In this document: one piece after another, positions 19,919 through 31,300 of the stretch | How the letters are laid out: the number at the start of each line of letters is the position of its first letter | Position numbering within the stretch: position 1 is the stretch's first letter | Origin: Aporophyla lueneburgensis | Lineage: Eukaryota; Arthropoda; Insecta; Lepidoptera; Noctuidae | Direction of reading: 5' to 3' | Length of the DNA stretch: 64,000 nucleotides | Assembly (NCBI GenBank): GCA_932294355.1 | Contig: OW028741.1 | Location: 4,278,001 to 4,342,000 of the forward strand | The notes under the pieces: model-generated | Seen by the model: only the letters and a program-made list of their open reading frames with translations | The model's database searches: none | What the model was told of the DNA's origin: nothing | Translations under genes and position numbers: made by a program

Positions 19919-21887
19919 TTATCGTCCCGAATATAATCTTTCTTCTTGAAAATGTGATCTCATAAATGACAAGGCATTTAAAGTTTTGTCACCTAGGGAA
20001 CTTCTTAGTTTATTACAAAAATATCCGGCGGATGAAAAGGCTCGCTCGGCTTCAACACTTGTAGGCGTTATCGAAAGTAAATAATTATACGCTGCAGTCA
20101 AAAAAACTTCGCGACCGCCGCCAGCGCTGTCGTAAATGCACATTTCTACCCTAATAATGGAATGGAGATCTGTGTTTACTGTTGAAATTGTTTTATTTAC
20201 AGTCACTTTGTTTATTTCTTTGTCTAACTGTTGTGCGATTGTCAACTCCTCGTCATCATCGTCACTGGTAGCAATTGCGTCCGATGCACTCGGTTGTGGT
20301 TGTGAATTAGTGCTTTTTTGAGTAGAATTATATTTCAACCGTTCCAAAAGTTCCACTATGTACATTCGTATATCATCCGACGATGGTTTCGTGAAATATT
20401 CTGAGGCAGCTGTTTTAAAAAATTCCTCATTGTTATGCAAATATTGCAAAACACCGAATACATTTGTTCGCCTTTCCTTAATTCTCTTTCTAAGAGATGT
20501 GGCTAGTTTTCCACTGAGATCGTTTGACTGAAGATTAAGTTTCTCTAGCATGAATCGAAGCGCAGCGTCGGCCGTCAATAAGTTTGAATCACGGCGACAT
20601 AATGACAAAACTGTAGTTTTTATTACATCCAAGCTGTAATGAATGTCGTGAAGGTCTTGGATCTCTTCGTCTGTAAATTTCGCATTTGATTTCAAATCTA
20701 ATAACGCCTTAAAAACGCATGATTTTAATTTGAGAAATCGGCCTACCATATCTGATAAGCTGTTCCATCGCGTTTTACAGTCTAGTATTAGGTCAATATT
20801 TTTACCATGTTCTTCTAAAATTTACTTTTGCAACAAGTCGTTTTTCAAAGGGGAGTTTTTAAACGATTTTATTAGATCTCTTAATTTTTTTATAGTGCCT
20901 TTGTATAAAAACTCCGATTCTGGAACTCTGGTCGATTCTACAATAAACGCATCCTCATCTTCTTCAATTTCCTCTTCTTCTTCAGCGCCGGTATTTGAGA
21001 CATCCTCCTGGACTTCAGGTTCTGGAGATTTTTGTGTTTTATATAAAACATCCAGGACTGCTAGTTGTATCCCATGAGCCATACACAATTGGTGGTGGCC
21101 GTCAAAATTTCTACCCATTTTGACCATAACACTCGCTCCATCTGTTGTGAAAGCAATTATGTCGTCTTCCAGACTTAAACCGAAGTCACTCAAATGTTGC
21201 TGTAATAATTGAGTGCCTACTTCAGCTGGCATTGATCCCTGTATCCGTACAAGTCCCAGATTTTTATATTTGGCCATATCAAAGTCTTTATTGTGGATAT
21301 TTATATTCATATACCTTTTAGTACGGGTAGACGTCCACTCATCAAACGTGATAGTAAATCTTTTATTTTCAGACTTCATAATTTTCAATTGATTTTTCAA
21401 TTTGTTTTTTGTGTTATCACTCTGTTTTAGAATTATCTGTGTTATAGTCGTAGAAGATTTCGGCACATCGTAGCCAGAGTTTTTAAAAAGATATCTCAGA
21501 TCTTCTGACGTACAAAATGTGCTCAATGGTATCCCATCCAATGCAGCCATTCTGGCCACTCGAACCTCCATATTTGAAAAATAATCAGTGAGTTTAATTT
21601 TCTTTTGTGAAGGTTCATTCGTACGTTTTCGTGTTTGAATTTGACCACTATTAGACGTTGATGTACTCGGGCTTTGCGACTCCTGCTGTTGCGGCATCTC
21701 TCCGATATGCTTGGCACGCATGTGAGTGTGTAACGCTCCAGTTGCGCCACCTGGAGTTTTCAATTTTTTTTTGCAATGCTTACATTCGACACTCTGTCCA
21801 TTATCAGCTCTCAAGAAATGTTCCCAGATAGAGCTTTGTGTGCGTTTGTTCAAAAACTCCTTGTATACAGTCTTATTTGAAGAAGAC
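19919..21887 (-). pseudogene. hAT transposase, one in-frame stop
   Basis: It cuts and pastes its own element in the nucleus. Counting from the TTG at 21853, the N-terminus has a BED zinc finger (CKHC at 24-27, HTHMRAKH at 42-49). Next come TFDEWTS with Asp171 and TTDGASVM with Asp238, matching the first two catalytic acids of hAT enzymes, and CMAH at 257-260. The frame stops at TAA 20824-20822 and then continues in the same frame (CKTRW, then SVEAERAFSSAG with the probable third acid Glu, then the dimerisation end NKLRSSLGDKTLNALSFMRSH). The coding part is about 655 codons, normal for hAT. The acceptor at 21888-21889 follows a T-rich tract. Joined to a consensus donor at 22279, it would assemble the ATG from AT plus G across the splice. 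Apart from the single stop the frame is intact, so decay is recent. Confidence 0.88.
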
Positions 21888-22279
21888 CTGAAAAAAAATA
21901 AAAGGAAGTTAGGTTAAAATGATATTGGTTAAACATAGTTGTCAACTCATTACAAAATAATGTAAACACTTATTTTGTAGCCAAACGTTTTTTTCTTCTA
22001 TAATAGGCGAAAGAGCATGCTTAGTTCATTCATTCCTGATTTAGAGACGAACTATGAGGAATTTCAAATTTTTGATAGGTACCGACCTTTTATGTTTTAA
22101 TCAGTGTTCTTAATTAATATATATTTGGGAACCTAGATATTCTATAATCTAATCGGAATAAATACACCTTAAGAAAATGTTTGATTTACAAATTATTTTG
22201 TATGAACTATGCATGCTCCACGCCCCATGAGGTTTTTAATGCCCTTTTAATACTAAATAAGACTGATTTAAGTACTTAC
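21888..22279 (-). other. Predicted 5' intron of the hAT transposase
   Basis: The donor GTAAGTAC at 22279 and acceptor TTTTTTTTCAG ending at 21888 fit insect consensus. Splicing would join ...AAGAT to GTCTTCTTC, giving Met-Ser-Ser-Ser in the transposase frame. There is no other ATG at the start of this frame. Confidence 0.5.
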
Positions 22280-23032
22280 ATCTTTGAAGAGATAATCCAC
22301 ACATTCAAATTTCAAAGTCACCCACGATAAAGATACAACTGCTACAAATTGTTAATATTTGCGCGCATTTACCACCAACTTTTAATTAAGTATCAGATCA
22401 AGTGTCAACTGTGCCGAGAGTCTAGCGATGTGAACTGAACAACCGACAATTGAGCAATGAAACTACTTTCTTTTTAGTTAAGAATGTGAGGAGCATAGTA
22501 GTTCCCCTAAGTTCCCCGTGGTCGTAGGAACTTTTCGTCAGGGACTCCCCGGCCTTGCCGACTCACCAAGTTGATATATTTGAACTCTATTCTGTACGTC
22601 TTAGAACTATTTTTTGTAAAATAGATATAAAATAAACTGGGGGGAATACCCTATTTGTACAGTTTCGATGTAGGTATATAGTATAGTGTTGCCACATTAT
22701 AAATGTGTACGTATAATGCTTTTTTATTGGTTGACTATTTTGATGGATTGATGATACTAATAATTACGTAAGTACGGAATTGACATCTTCAGTTACGGAA
22801 TTGAAAATACTTTAAAATGAGTTCGTAATTACGTAATTACGTAATGGAAGCCCTAGTTGAGTATCTGTCCCGCAGGAGATTAGTTTTTTTTTTTTTTTGT
22901 TTTTGTTCCCAAAATGTAAATCAGTGGTAAGAATACCATTCATACCATGTCATAGAGATAGAGTAAGGAGATCAGTATCGAAGGTTATGTTTATCGAATA
23001 CTTCACCCTAATTGCTTAACACACTATTAATC

Positions 23033-23150
23033 ACAATCTGAATCATTTTAAGTTGTTTCATACCTTCTATAAAGTCCGCTAAGCTAAAGCAAAGTAATTA
23101 TCGCAATGAATGTTGTTGAACTGTCGAAAGGAACGCCATTTCTACTGTCA
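23033..23150 (+). repeat. Dispersed repeat (GCAATGAATGTTGTTGAA)
   Basis: It shares AATCTGAATCATTTT and CGCAATGAATGTTGTTGAAC with 23284-23405 and 63290-63440. Class unknown. Confidence 0.5.
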
Positions 23151-23283
23151 GTGTGTTACGCAACTACCCGCAAGTCTTGATTCCTACGTAACTGCTCTTT
23201 GCTCAATGCCATCTCAGTAGTATCAAGATTTAACAATTATACTGCAAATAATCCGCACCCCAAATGCGTAACAAATTTTCTTT

Positions 23284-23405
23284 CTCAATCTGAACGATTT
23301 TGAAAGAAACTCCTAATCCATTACTTCATATTATTGAAAAATTTGTCTGCTTGATAACGTAAATAATACAATGAATGTTGTATGATTGTCAAAATGAAAA
23401 GCATC
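23284..23405 (+). repeat. Dispersed repeat, second copy
   Basis: AATCTGAACGATTTT, then GATAACGTAAATAATACAATG, GAATGTTGTATGATTGTC and AAAATGAAAAGC, in the same order as its relatives. Confidence 0.5.
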
Positions 23406-25126
23406 GCTGTAGCCTCTTTGCCCAAAACATTTCTTGGTATATTCGAATGCTATTTCGCAACAACAGTACATTGTTACAAGATACTTAAATATTTATAAGA
23501 AAGAACAAAGGAAATGTCCGTTCATCGATTTTATTAGAAATGGAAAATCGGCACAAAGAAACGTCGGCTGCATAATTATGTCAAGCCTTTGAATACGAAA
23601 AGAGCTTTGTCAAAGAGCTAGAATTAGCTAAAGACCTCGGCAGCAATACCTACCTTGTAATTTTCTATGGTTGATCGGAAATAGCAGCCAATAGCAGACA
23701 TCTAACTCTTCATAAAGTAATAAACTGACCTATTTGAAAAAGTGCATAAGAGTATATTCGCAGGGGCCGGTCGATATGTCATGTCAATTAATAAAACTAT
23801 AAATTAAATATTTGAAACAAAGCAATTTGAACCTTACTACCAAAAGAATAAAGCTTAAAGTTATATTGCTGAACATAACAAAGAATCAAATTCCAAACGT
23901 AGAGCGATAGTTGAAATAAAGGACTATAGTCTGTAAATCAATGGAATAAGAAACAATACGAATGTACGAGTAACTTTGTAAAGAAACAAAGACTGGTGCT
24001 GAAGATGGACCCTGAAGTGTGGGTAAGTGGACACGTGGGTTCCCACATTCTAAATATTGCGACGTCAACATAAGCGGAGGGGGTAGTGGAGCGTGTATGA
24101 ATAGAGAGGGGAACATTAAAAACTTTTACAATAATAACTTGAAACAGTTACTATTTAAGAAAAAGAAAAGCTAAATCATGGAAATTGACTGTATCATAGA
24201 AGCTGCTGAGATTATTTGCTTTATCACAGATATATGAGAGAAAAAGATACACTTCACAAACTTCAAATAAATAGAGGCAGAAGGAAGATGTTAATTTAGA
24301 CAAGCTTTTAAAATGTAGATCTTAAGCTTAAAATAAAACTTAAAATTGATTTCATATTAGCTTCTACAGTAAACACAAAACCTCACTCTTAACTCCATAT
24401 TTCATAGAATGAAGGTGGTAAAAAGAAAATAAACTACCAAAATAACACCCTAAGGAGAAAATCATGTCCATGCATGTTTAATGAGCTTTCCAACCGCTCC
24501 GCTCGTCACTAAGTTCTCACTAATCACCGGTATAGGTCGTCAAATGCATTGATCGATATTGTAGCCCTACCAAGCAGCCTTCATTTCTAATGTCCACTCC
24601 GACCATACAAGACATACAGATTGAAATCGGTTTTAACAACATGAAGTCAAGACGCGTTCGCTGTTTGAAGTTCTTCATCACTCTCCTCAACATCATTGCT
24701 ATGGTAGGTTTACCATCATTTTTTCTAATTCTTGTGGGTTTATAACGTTGGTCGTTTTGCGGTGTCTGTTTTATAGTTTTTCTTTTATTAATGGCATCGA
24801 AATTTTCTTCGGTAATGGACTTGTACAAAAGAAGTGTTTTTGATTTAATTGCAGTGATCGTCTTCCTTATTCGAAATGGCGGTTATTAAAACAGAAATAA
24901 TGTCATGTTTTAAATACTAGCCATCAATGATTGTAAGGTGTTCAATATTCTTATTTTTAAAAAGAGGTCTTTTCGGTACTACAAATTTAAAAACATACGT
25001 GACTATTCTATCAAAATTTTGTAACGGATCTGTGATGTATATCGTTTTATAGGGTTGCCAAATAAGATCATAAATATACCTTTTATATAGCAATGTTTAT
25101 ATTAACTAAGTGTTGTTGTCAAACAG

Positions 25127-25309
25127 TTGTTCGGCTTGATCCTGATAACAATATTCGTGATCAAGATAAAGGAAAGTACGGAAGGACAGGATGCACCCTT
25201 TTCTCGGGGGTTGTCGTCACTGCTCCTCACGTTGAGCGTGGCCGTGGTGATAACAGACATCGTTGGCTGTATTGCAGCTTTGAGGGAGCACGTCAAACTC
25301 CTCTATGTG
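25127..25309 (+). CDS. Tetraspanin A exon 2 (TM1 end, TM2)
   Basis: 61 codons between a TTGTTGTCAAACAG acceptor and a GTAAGT donor. It starts LFGLILITIFVIKIKE (end of TM1), then the small loop, then TM2 GLSSLLLTLSVAVVITDIVG with the family motif GCIAALREHVKLLYV. Confidence 0.88.
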
Positions 25310-28300
25310 GTAAGTGCACCATTTTTGTTTTGAGCACCTTTCGAAAGCGCGTGTAATATTGACGGTTGATGGAAGACTCCGTATCAAGATGTCGCGGAGT
25401 TGATAAAGGATTCCAAATAATATTACAATTAAATTGTGAGATTACATAATCAGCGTATAATATTCCCACTGCTGGGACACTGGTCTTCTCTCTGTGAGAG
25501 GGAGTGGGCAGTACTCCACCATTCGGACCCAGTCCGAGGTGGTAGAAGTCACATATTTTCGAATTTTTGGTTCTAAGACATGCCGGTTTCCTCACGATGT
25601 TTTCCTTCACCATTTTAAGAGCAGTGTTGATCAAATAATTTACATAAAGTGTCTGTTTAGGTTCGATCCTACGACAACAACCCATAAGTCGTAGCCGTTA
25701 CCACTAGATCACCACTGCTCTCATGTGATTATTTATTGATTCAGAATTTAAAACTATTCCTAATAGCTGCATTTTATTGAATCTGCACATTTTTGCACTT
25801 GCGAAGTCATAAATACTGGATCAACTGATTAGCAAATTGCTAATTGATTAATTCATTATTTATTTTTAATTATATTTGGTTTTATCAGCATGTCAAAAGT
25901 ACTGTGAGAGCGAATCATGAAAGTGTTGTAAAGTTTTTTTTACCCTAACTTTATAATATTTTCTCTTTTTTCTGCATGAGGTATACCTCCAAACTTTATG
26001 TTTAATTTCTGTAATTGGTTATACACAGTTTTAATCAAAGAATAATAATAAAATCATAGATTCAGAAAGCGTTACTGCTTTCTGGACACGGTTTGCATTG
26101 TTAGGAGGTTCCTCTCTCTGGAGCCCTGACCGATTTGAACCCTGTTAACTTGAACCACGTTCCCGATATCGGTGGGCTACTATTTTTTATATTTTTAAAT
26201 GTTTTATTTTTATGTTTCTTTTATAAAAATATTTAACAATTTATTAGTAAGGCAACAGTTAAGTTGCTAAATTAAGTAAATATCTTTTATTGAGCTTCAT
26301 TAAAAAGCTTGTTTCCGTCTAAAATAATTTTCTCACTTGGAAAATATTATTGGAATCATGCCTAATATTAGCTGAGTTGTGGAGTTCATATAGGCCACTA
26401 ACCGGTTGGAGATGAGTACCTACCAGTATTTTACACACCATGTAAAATATTGGTACTCATCTGCATTCGGTTAGACCGACCCCATCATAGTTTGGAAAAA
26501 GGTCAGGCAGATGATAATGTTAAGAAATAAATATACGAAATAATACTAATTGAAGTGTCCGCGAATATAAAACAACTAAGCTTAGACATCATCATCTGCC
26601 TGACCTTTTTAATGCGATCCCGGAGACCAAAGCTGGATTGGACGTGTTTGCTGATGAATGGAAGACGATAATGTTAGAATGTTTGCGGTTCTATGACTTA
26701 ATCAGTATCACAGGTAATTTACCAATCACAATAGCAATGTATACTTACGTCATTAAAGAAACGCAAAACGCGAAACGCAAAAAGCGCGAATGGGACGCGT
26801 ACTGTTAGCTTTTCTAAAAGATCTTGCTGATGTGAATTACACAAATTGTAGACAAAACTTCAGTTTATTTGTCGACTGCATATTTTTATATCGTTTTTAT
26901 TGTGTTTTATTGTATTTGTATGTAATTTACATATGAGTTCAGGCTGTTCGAAATAAATATATTTAATACATTTATTTAAAAATAAAATGAATATATATAT
27001 ATATATATATATATTTAAATTTTGTTTTGTAGAACGGACTTCAGAATAGTTGCACGATGAATTTATATAGCGTTTCTCTTTTTATTTATTCGTTAACATA
27101 GGTAAAGAAATACAGATCGTACGTTTTATGAACAGAGCTCTATATGTTATGCAAGGAGCCGTACAAAAATAGTATGCAAATCTAGATGTCGATTACAAAT
27201 TAAAAATTATTAAAATTATTTTTAAATCATGCATTGTCTTGTTATCAAATTAGAAAATAAAAATAAAAAAAAATGTAAAAATAACATTTAATTAATACTC
27301 TAATTATATTGAATATTTTAAAACACATTGTGAAACAAAACCAGACTTAAAGGATTGACAGCGCCACCCAGAATTATTAGAGTCTATACCGAAACTCTAA
27401 TAACTCTAATACACCTGTGTAGGTGCTAATGTTCTTAATAGTGGCAGATTTATCCACTATAGACTAATCCATATCAACCAACCTGTTTACACATGGGTCT
27501 TTAGTTTACTGGGGCATCTCTGTTAAACTGTTAAGTCATATAATAGATATCGTAGCCCCCTATCTGGCTGTAACTTTTAATAAATGTGTTGATTTGGGAT
27601 CTTTTCCTGACCTCATGAAGAGCAGTAAAGTCATACCATTATTTAAAACAGGTAATAAAAATAACGTTGGCAATTTTAGGCCCATTTCTATCTTACCTGC
27701 ATTTAGTAAAATATTTGAAAAGTTAATACTCAAGCAGTTGCTAAGACATTTTAATTTAAATAGCCTCCTTCATAATGAGCCATATTGGCTTTACAAAAGG
27801 TCGTTCGACAACAGATGCGGGTGTTGCTCTGCTGAAACATATTTTCAACGCATGGGAGAACTCGCAAAATGCTATCGGAGTTTTCTGTGATCTCTCCAAA
27901 GCTTTTGATTGCGTTCACCATGACACACTTTTGCGTAAACTACGTCATTACGGTGTTCAAAACGAAGCTCTCAGTGTCATAAGTTCTTATTTGCAAAATA
28001 GGCACCAATGTGTAGATGTCAATGGTGTAAAATCTTCCGGGCTACTAGTTCAGTTAGGTGTACCTCAAGGATCAATACTGGGTCCATTCTTATTCTTAGT
28101 GTATATTAATGACTTACCATTTTATTTAAAGAATATCTGTGACATTGTACTATTTGCTGATGATACCTCACTTATCTTTAAAGTAGACAGAAATAGACAA
28201 GATTTTGACGACGTAAATAGTGCGCTCTCAATGGCTACGGAATGGTTTACCACAAATAACCTAGTTCTCAATGCTAAGAAAACGAAATGTATAAAGTTCG

Positions 28301-31300
28301 CCTTACCGAATGTTAGGAATCTAGGACCCAATGTCGTTTTAGATAATGAGGTGCTTGAAACTGTACACTCGGCGGTTTTTCTGGGCATAACAGTAGACGC
28401 CAAACTTCAATGGGGATCACATATATCAAGCCTAGCGGGAAGGCTCAGTTCGGCCGCCTACGCAGTAAGGAAAGTTAGACAGTATACGGACGTTGATACA
28501 GCTCGATTAGTCTATTTTAGTTATTTTCATAGCATAATGTCCTACGGCATTCTGCTGTGGGGCAAAGCCGCGGACATTCAAAATATTTTTGTTCTTCAAA
28601 AACGAGCTGTTCGAGCGATTTACCAACTAGGTGCTAGAGTTTCTCTGAGAGATTTGTTTAAAGATATTGGCATTCTTACGGTGGCATCACAATTCATCTT
28701 CGCCAACATCTTATATATTAGGCAAAATATACACCTGTACACTAAAAACAGTGATATTCATAATATTAATACTAGAAATAAGGACAAACTACGTGCTCCC
28801 TTTCACCGGCTTCATAAGGTTCATAATTCTTTTGTTGGTCTTGGTATTACCTTTTATAACAAGCTTCCCTCTGCTTTACTAGATTTGCAGTTTAATGAGT
28901 TTAAAGCTAAAGTAAAATCCAACCTTTGTTCAAAGGCATACTATTCTATCAACGACTACTTAAACGATAAGAATAGTTGGTCGCTGTGATTAACTCAAGA
29001 CAAACTCAAGACAATGTTTATGTTCTTTCAATCCAGAATTAGCTTTCCTACTGACAGTTTATATGGGTAGTTCATATAATTGTTTTTTTATTTATTTTTT
29101 TATTTAACAGATTTTGTTAATTTATTTATTTATTTTTATTTTCTTTTAATTTCATTTATTGTGGACATAATCTACTCATTACAATGATTTTAAATGAGTT
29201 GTATTGCAACATGTAGTTAGCTAGCGACCTCGTCAGCTGTTCATAATATTCTTGCCTGACAAACCGGCAGCAAGTTCGTCATGCTCCCTTAGATGTCACT
29301 GCTTGCGGTAGCGTCGGGGGTCGGGTTACCACCTTCCCTCAAATATGGCGAGGGGGGTAATGGCTGACCTTTGCGTTATGCTCGTGAACGGGTGCTGCTT
29401 GTGGTGACTGGTTTTCTTGCTGACCATGGTTTTTGTTATTGTTATTTGTATTAACTGTTATTTTATTCTACTCCGGAGGTGCTAGTTTAACTATTGTAAC
29501 TTCAACTTAGCTATATGCATCAATGTATGTTTATGGATCATTTTGCATCGTTGAACATGTAAGCGGGCACGCCCTTTATGCCTGGAGGCTTTATTTAGTT
29601 TTTAAGTTTTGTTTACGTTTTTGTTTTATTATTTCAGCTTGACTTTAGTATTCAATTTTTTTTGTTGGTATATTGGCGTGTGCTAGCTGACATATGGCGA
29701 ATAATGTATGTTTTGTTTTATAATATTAATTACTTACACAATATTGTATAGAATCAAGTTCTTCTAACTTAACAGACAGCTGTGCTGCTGGGGAGTTTGT
29801 TCCGCCACTTCTTCTTCCCAGCTACAGCACTAGGAAGTGTCGAAGGGTGGGCGTTTTGGGGGGACTGTCTTTTGTAACTTTGACGTTCAAAAAGTGCTGA
29901 CTCTCAGCCTAGTTTGAATAAATGACTTTTGATTTTGATTTTATCCCTTCGGATTATACAGGCTTCACAGTTTGATATGTTCTCTTGTAGCGATGTCTAT
30001 AACGCCACACGCGAATCTATCACATCTGACGTCATAAGGTACGCCGGCGCGCGGTTACTGACCTATTCCTATTGTCGATATCATATTACGAAATATGTAG
30101 GGTGTCCACAGTTTACTGATATAAGGTAGGATAAAAATTAAAAAAGGTATTGAAAAAATTGTTGAAATGTGTTCTATTACTGATACTGAACCACCAAAAA
30201 AAAATTTGCGCACTGGTTAAAAATTTTCCTGTATACAAGTAATAGAAACCCGACAGCAAATAAGCGCAATTCAAGTTGAGCAGCCGACCACCTCATAGGT
30301 TGACCTGAGGGAGAAATCTCAAAAAAAAAAAAAAAACTACTTACACAACACGTCTGGTCGAAGGATCCTCCCTTATCCTTGGAGGATGAGGAACTTTACA
30401 CTCTGTTCCTCATACCCCTATATTGGTATATTTTGACGATATACAGGGTTATTTGTAAAACACTGGCAACCTCTCAGGACTATATTACTAACATCATAAT
30501 CAACAACTTTTGTTCTATGACTTTTAAAAATTCATCATATTTTAGCTCATCAGATTTTCATACAAAAGTCGGCCGTCCGTAAATAGGTCAAGTCCAAGCG
30601 CCCCCACCGCCCTTTTTTTTTTGGATGGGAAATCATCAAATGACTTCTCCCGCTCTGGGCGGAGCGGGAGGGTGTGTCAGACTTTTACTGACTAAAACCC
30701 ACCCGTGTTCCATCAGTTGCCCATGTGCCAGGGTCACGGCATCTCTTTCGAACAATCACGCGACCCCGGCAGGCATCGGTCCTAGCAGACCCCTTCAGCA
30801 CTGCTGACATCTCTTTGAGGCGCGCGTGGAACACTACGCGCCGTCGACCCGAGCTTGGTCCTTACCGGGCGGCGAGCTACCCATTGCTCGCCACCCGCAA
30901 GCTCGCGCCTACGATGGCCGGGAGTCCGCAATCGACTCCCGACGCCCGGGGCGTCTCCTCCTGCGGCGGCTAGGGACGTGAGGGCGCAGAGACTACCACT
31001 CCCTCACGCGCCCCGCCTCCTCCTTTGCGAGCATTACTGCTTCGCAGAAGGAGGTGACGGCTTCCCATGCCCTCTCGCTCCGTACCATGGCTCGCACCAG
31101 GGCCGGACGCGAGAGGTCGCCGCCGCCAATCGCCTCCACGAGGACACGGCGGTGCTCCGCCCAGGCAGGGCACACCTCCACCGTATGCTCCACCGTATCC
31201 TCCAGACGATCCTCGCAATGGAAACACCCGTGCGTATCCTCCCGCTTTATCCTGAACAGGAACCCACCGAAGCACCCATGTCCGGTGAGAACCTGCGTCA

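Larger units (their letters stand above)
19447..22855 (-). mobile_element. hAT DNA transposon, near complete
   Basis: Terminal inverted repeats begin TAGGGCTTCCA at both ends, and an exact 8-bp target-site duplication (GTTGAGTA, 19439-19446 and 22856-22863) flanks the 3409-bp element. Eight-base duplications and short terminal repeats define the hAT superfamily. Subterminal ATTACGTAATTACGTAA-like palindromes occur at both ends and are likely transposase-binding sites. One transposase gene on the minus strand fills the middle. Confidence 0.93.
22864..25126. other. Region upstream of tetraspanin A exon 2
   Basis: Probably intron or intergenic. It holds two dispersed repeat copies (23033-23150 and 23284-23405). 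I looked for the short first exon of tetraspanin A here (start codon, cysteines, first half of TM1) and did not find a convincing one. Confidence 0.4.

Noticed and set aside
23886..24116. 76-codon minus frame
   Set aside because: Random-looking composition and no signals around it.
24520..24828. 102-codon minus frame
   Set aside because: No recognisable domain, no splice or promoter signals, and no support from position.
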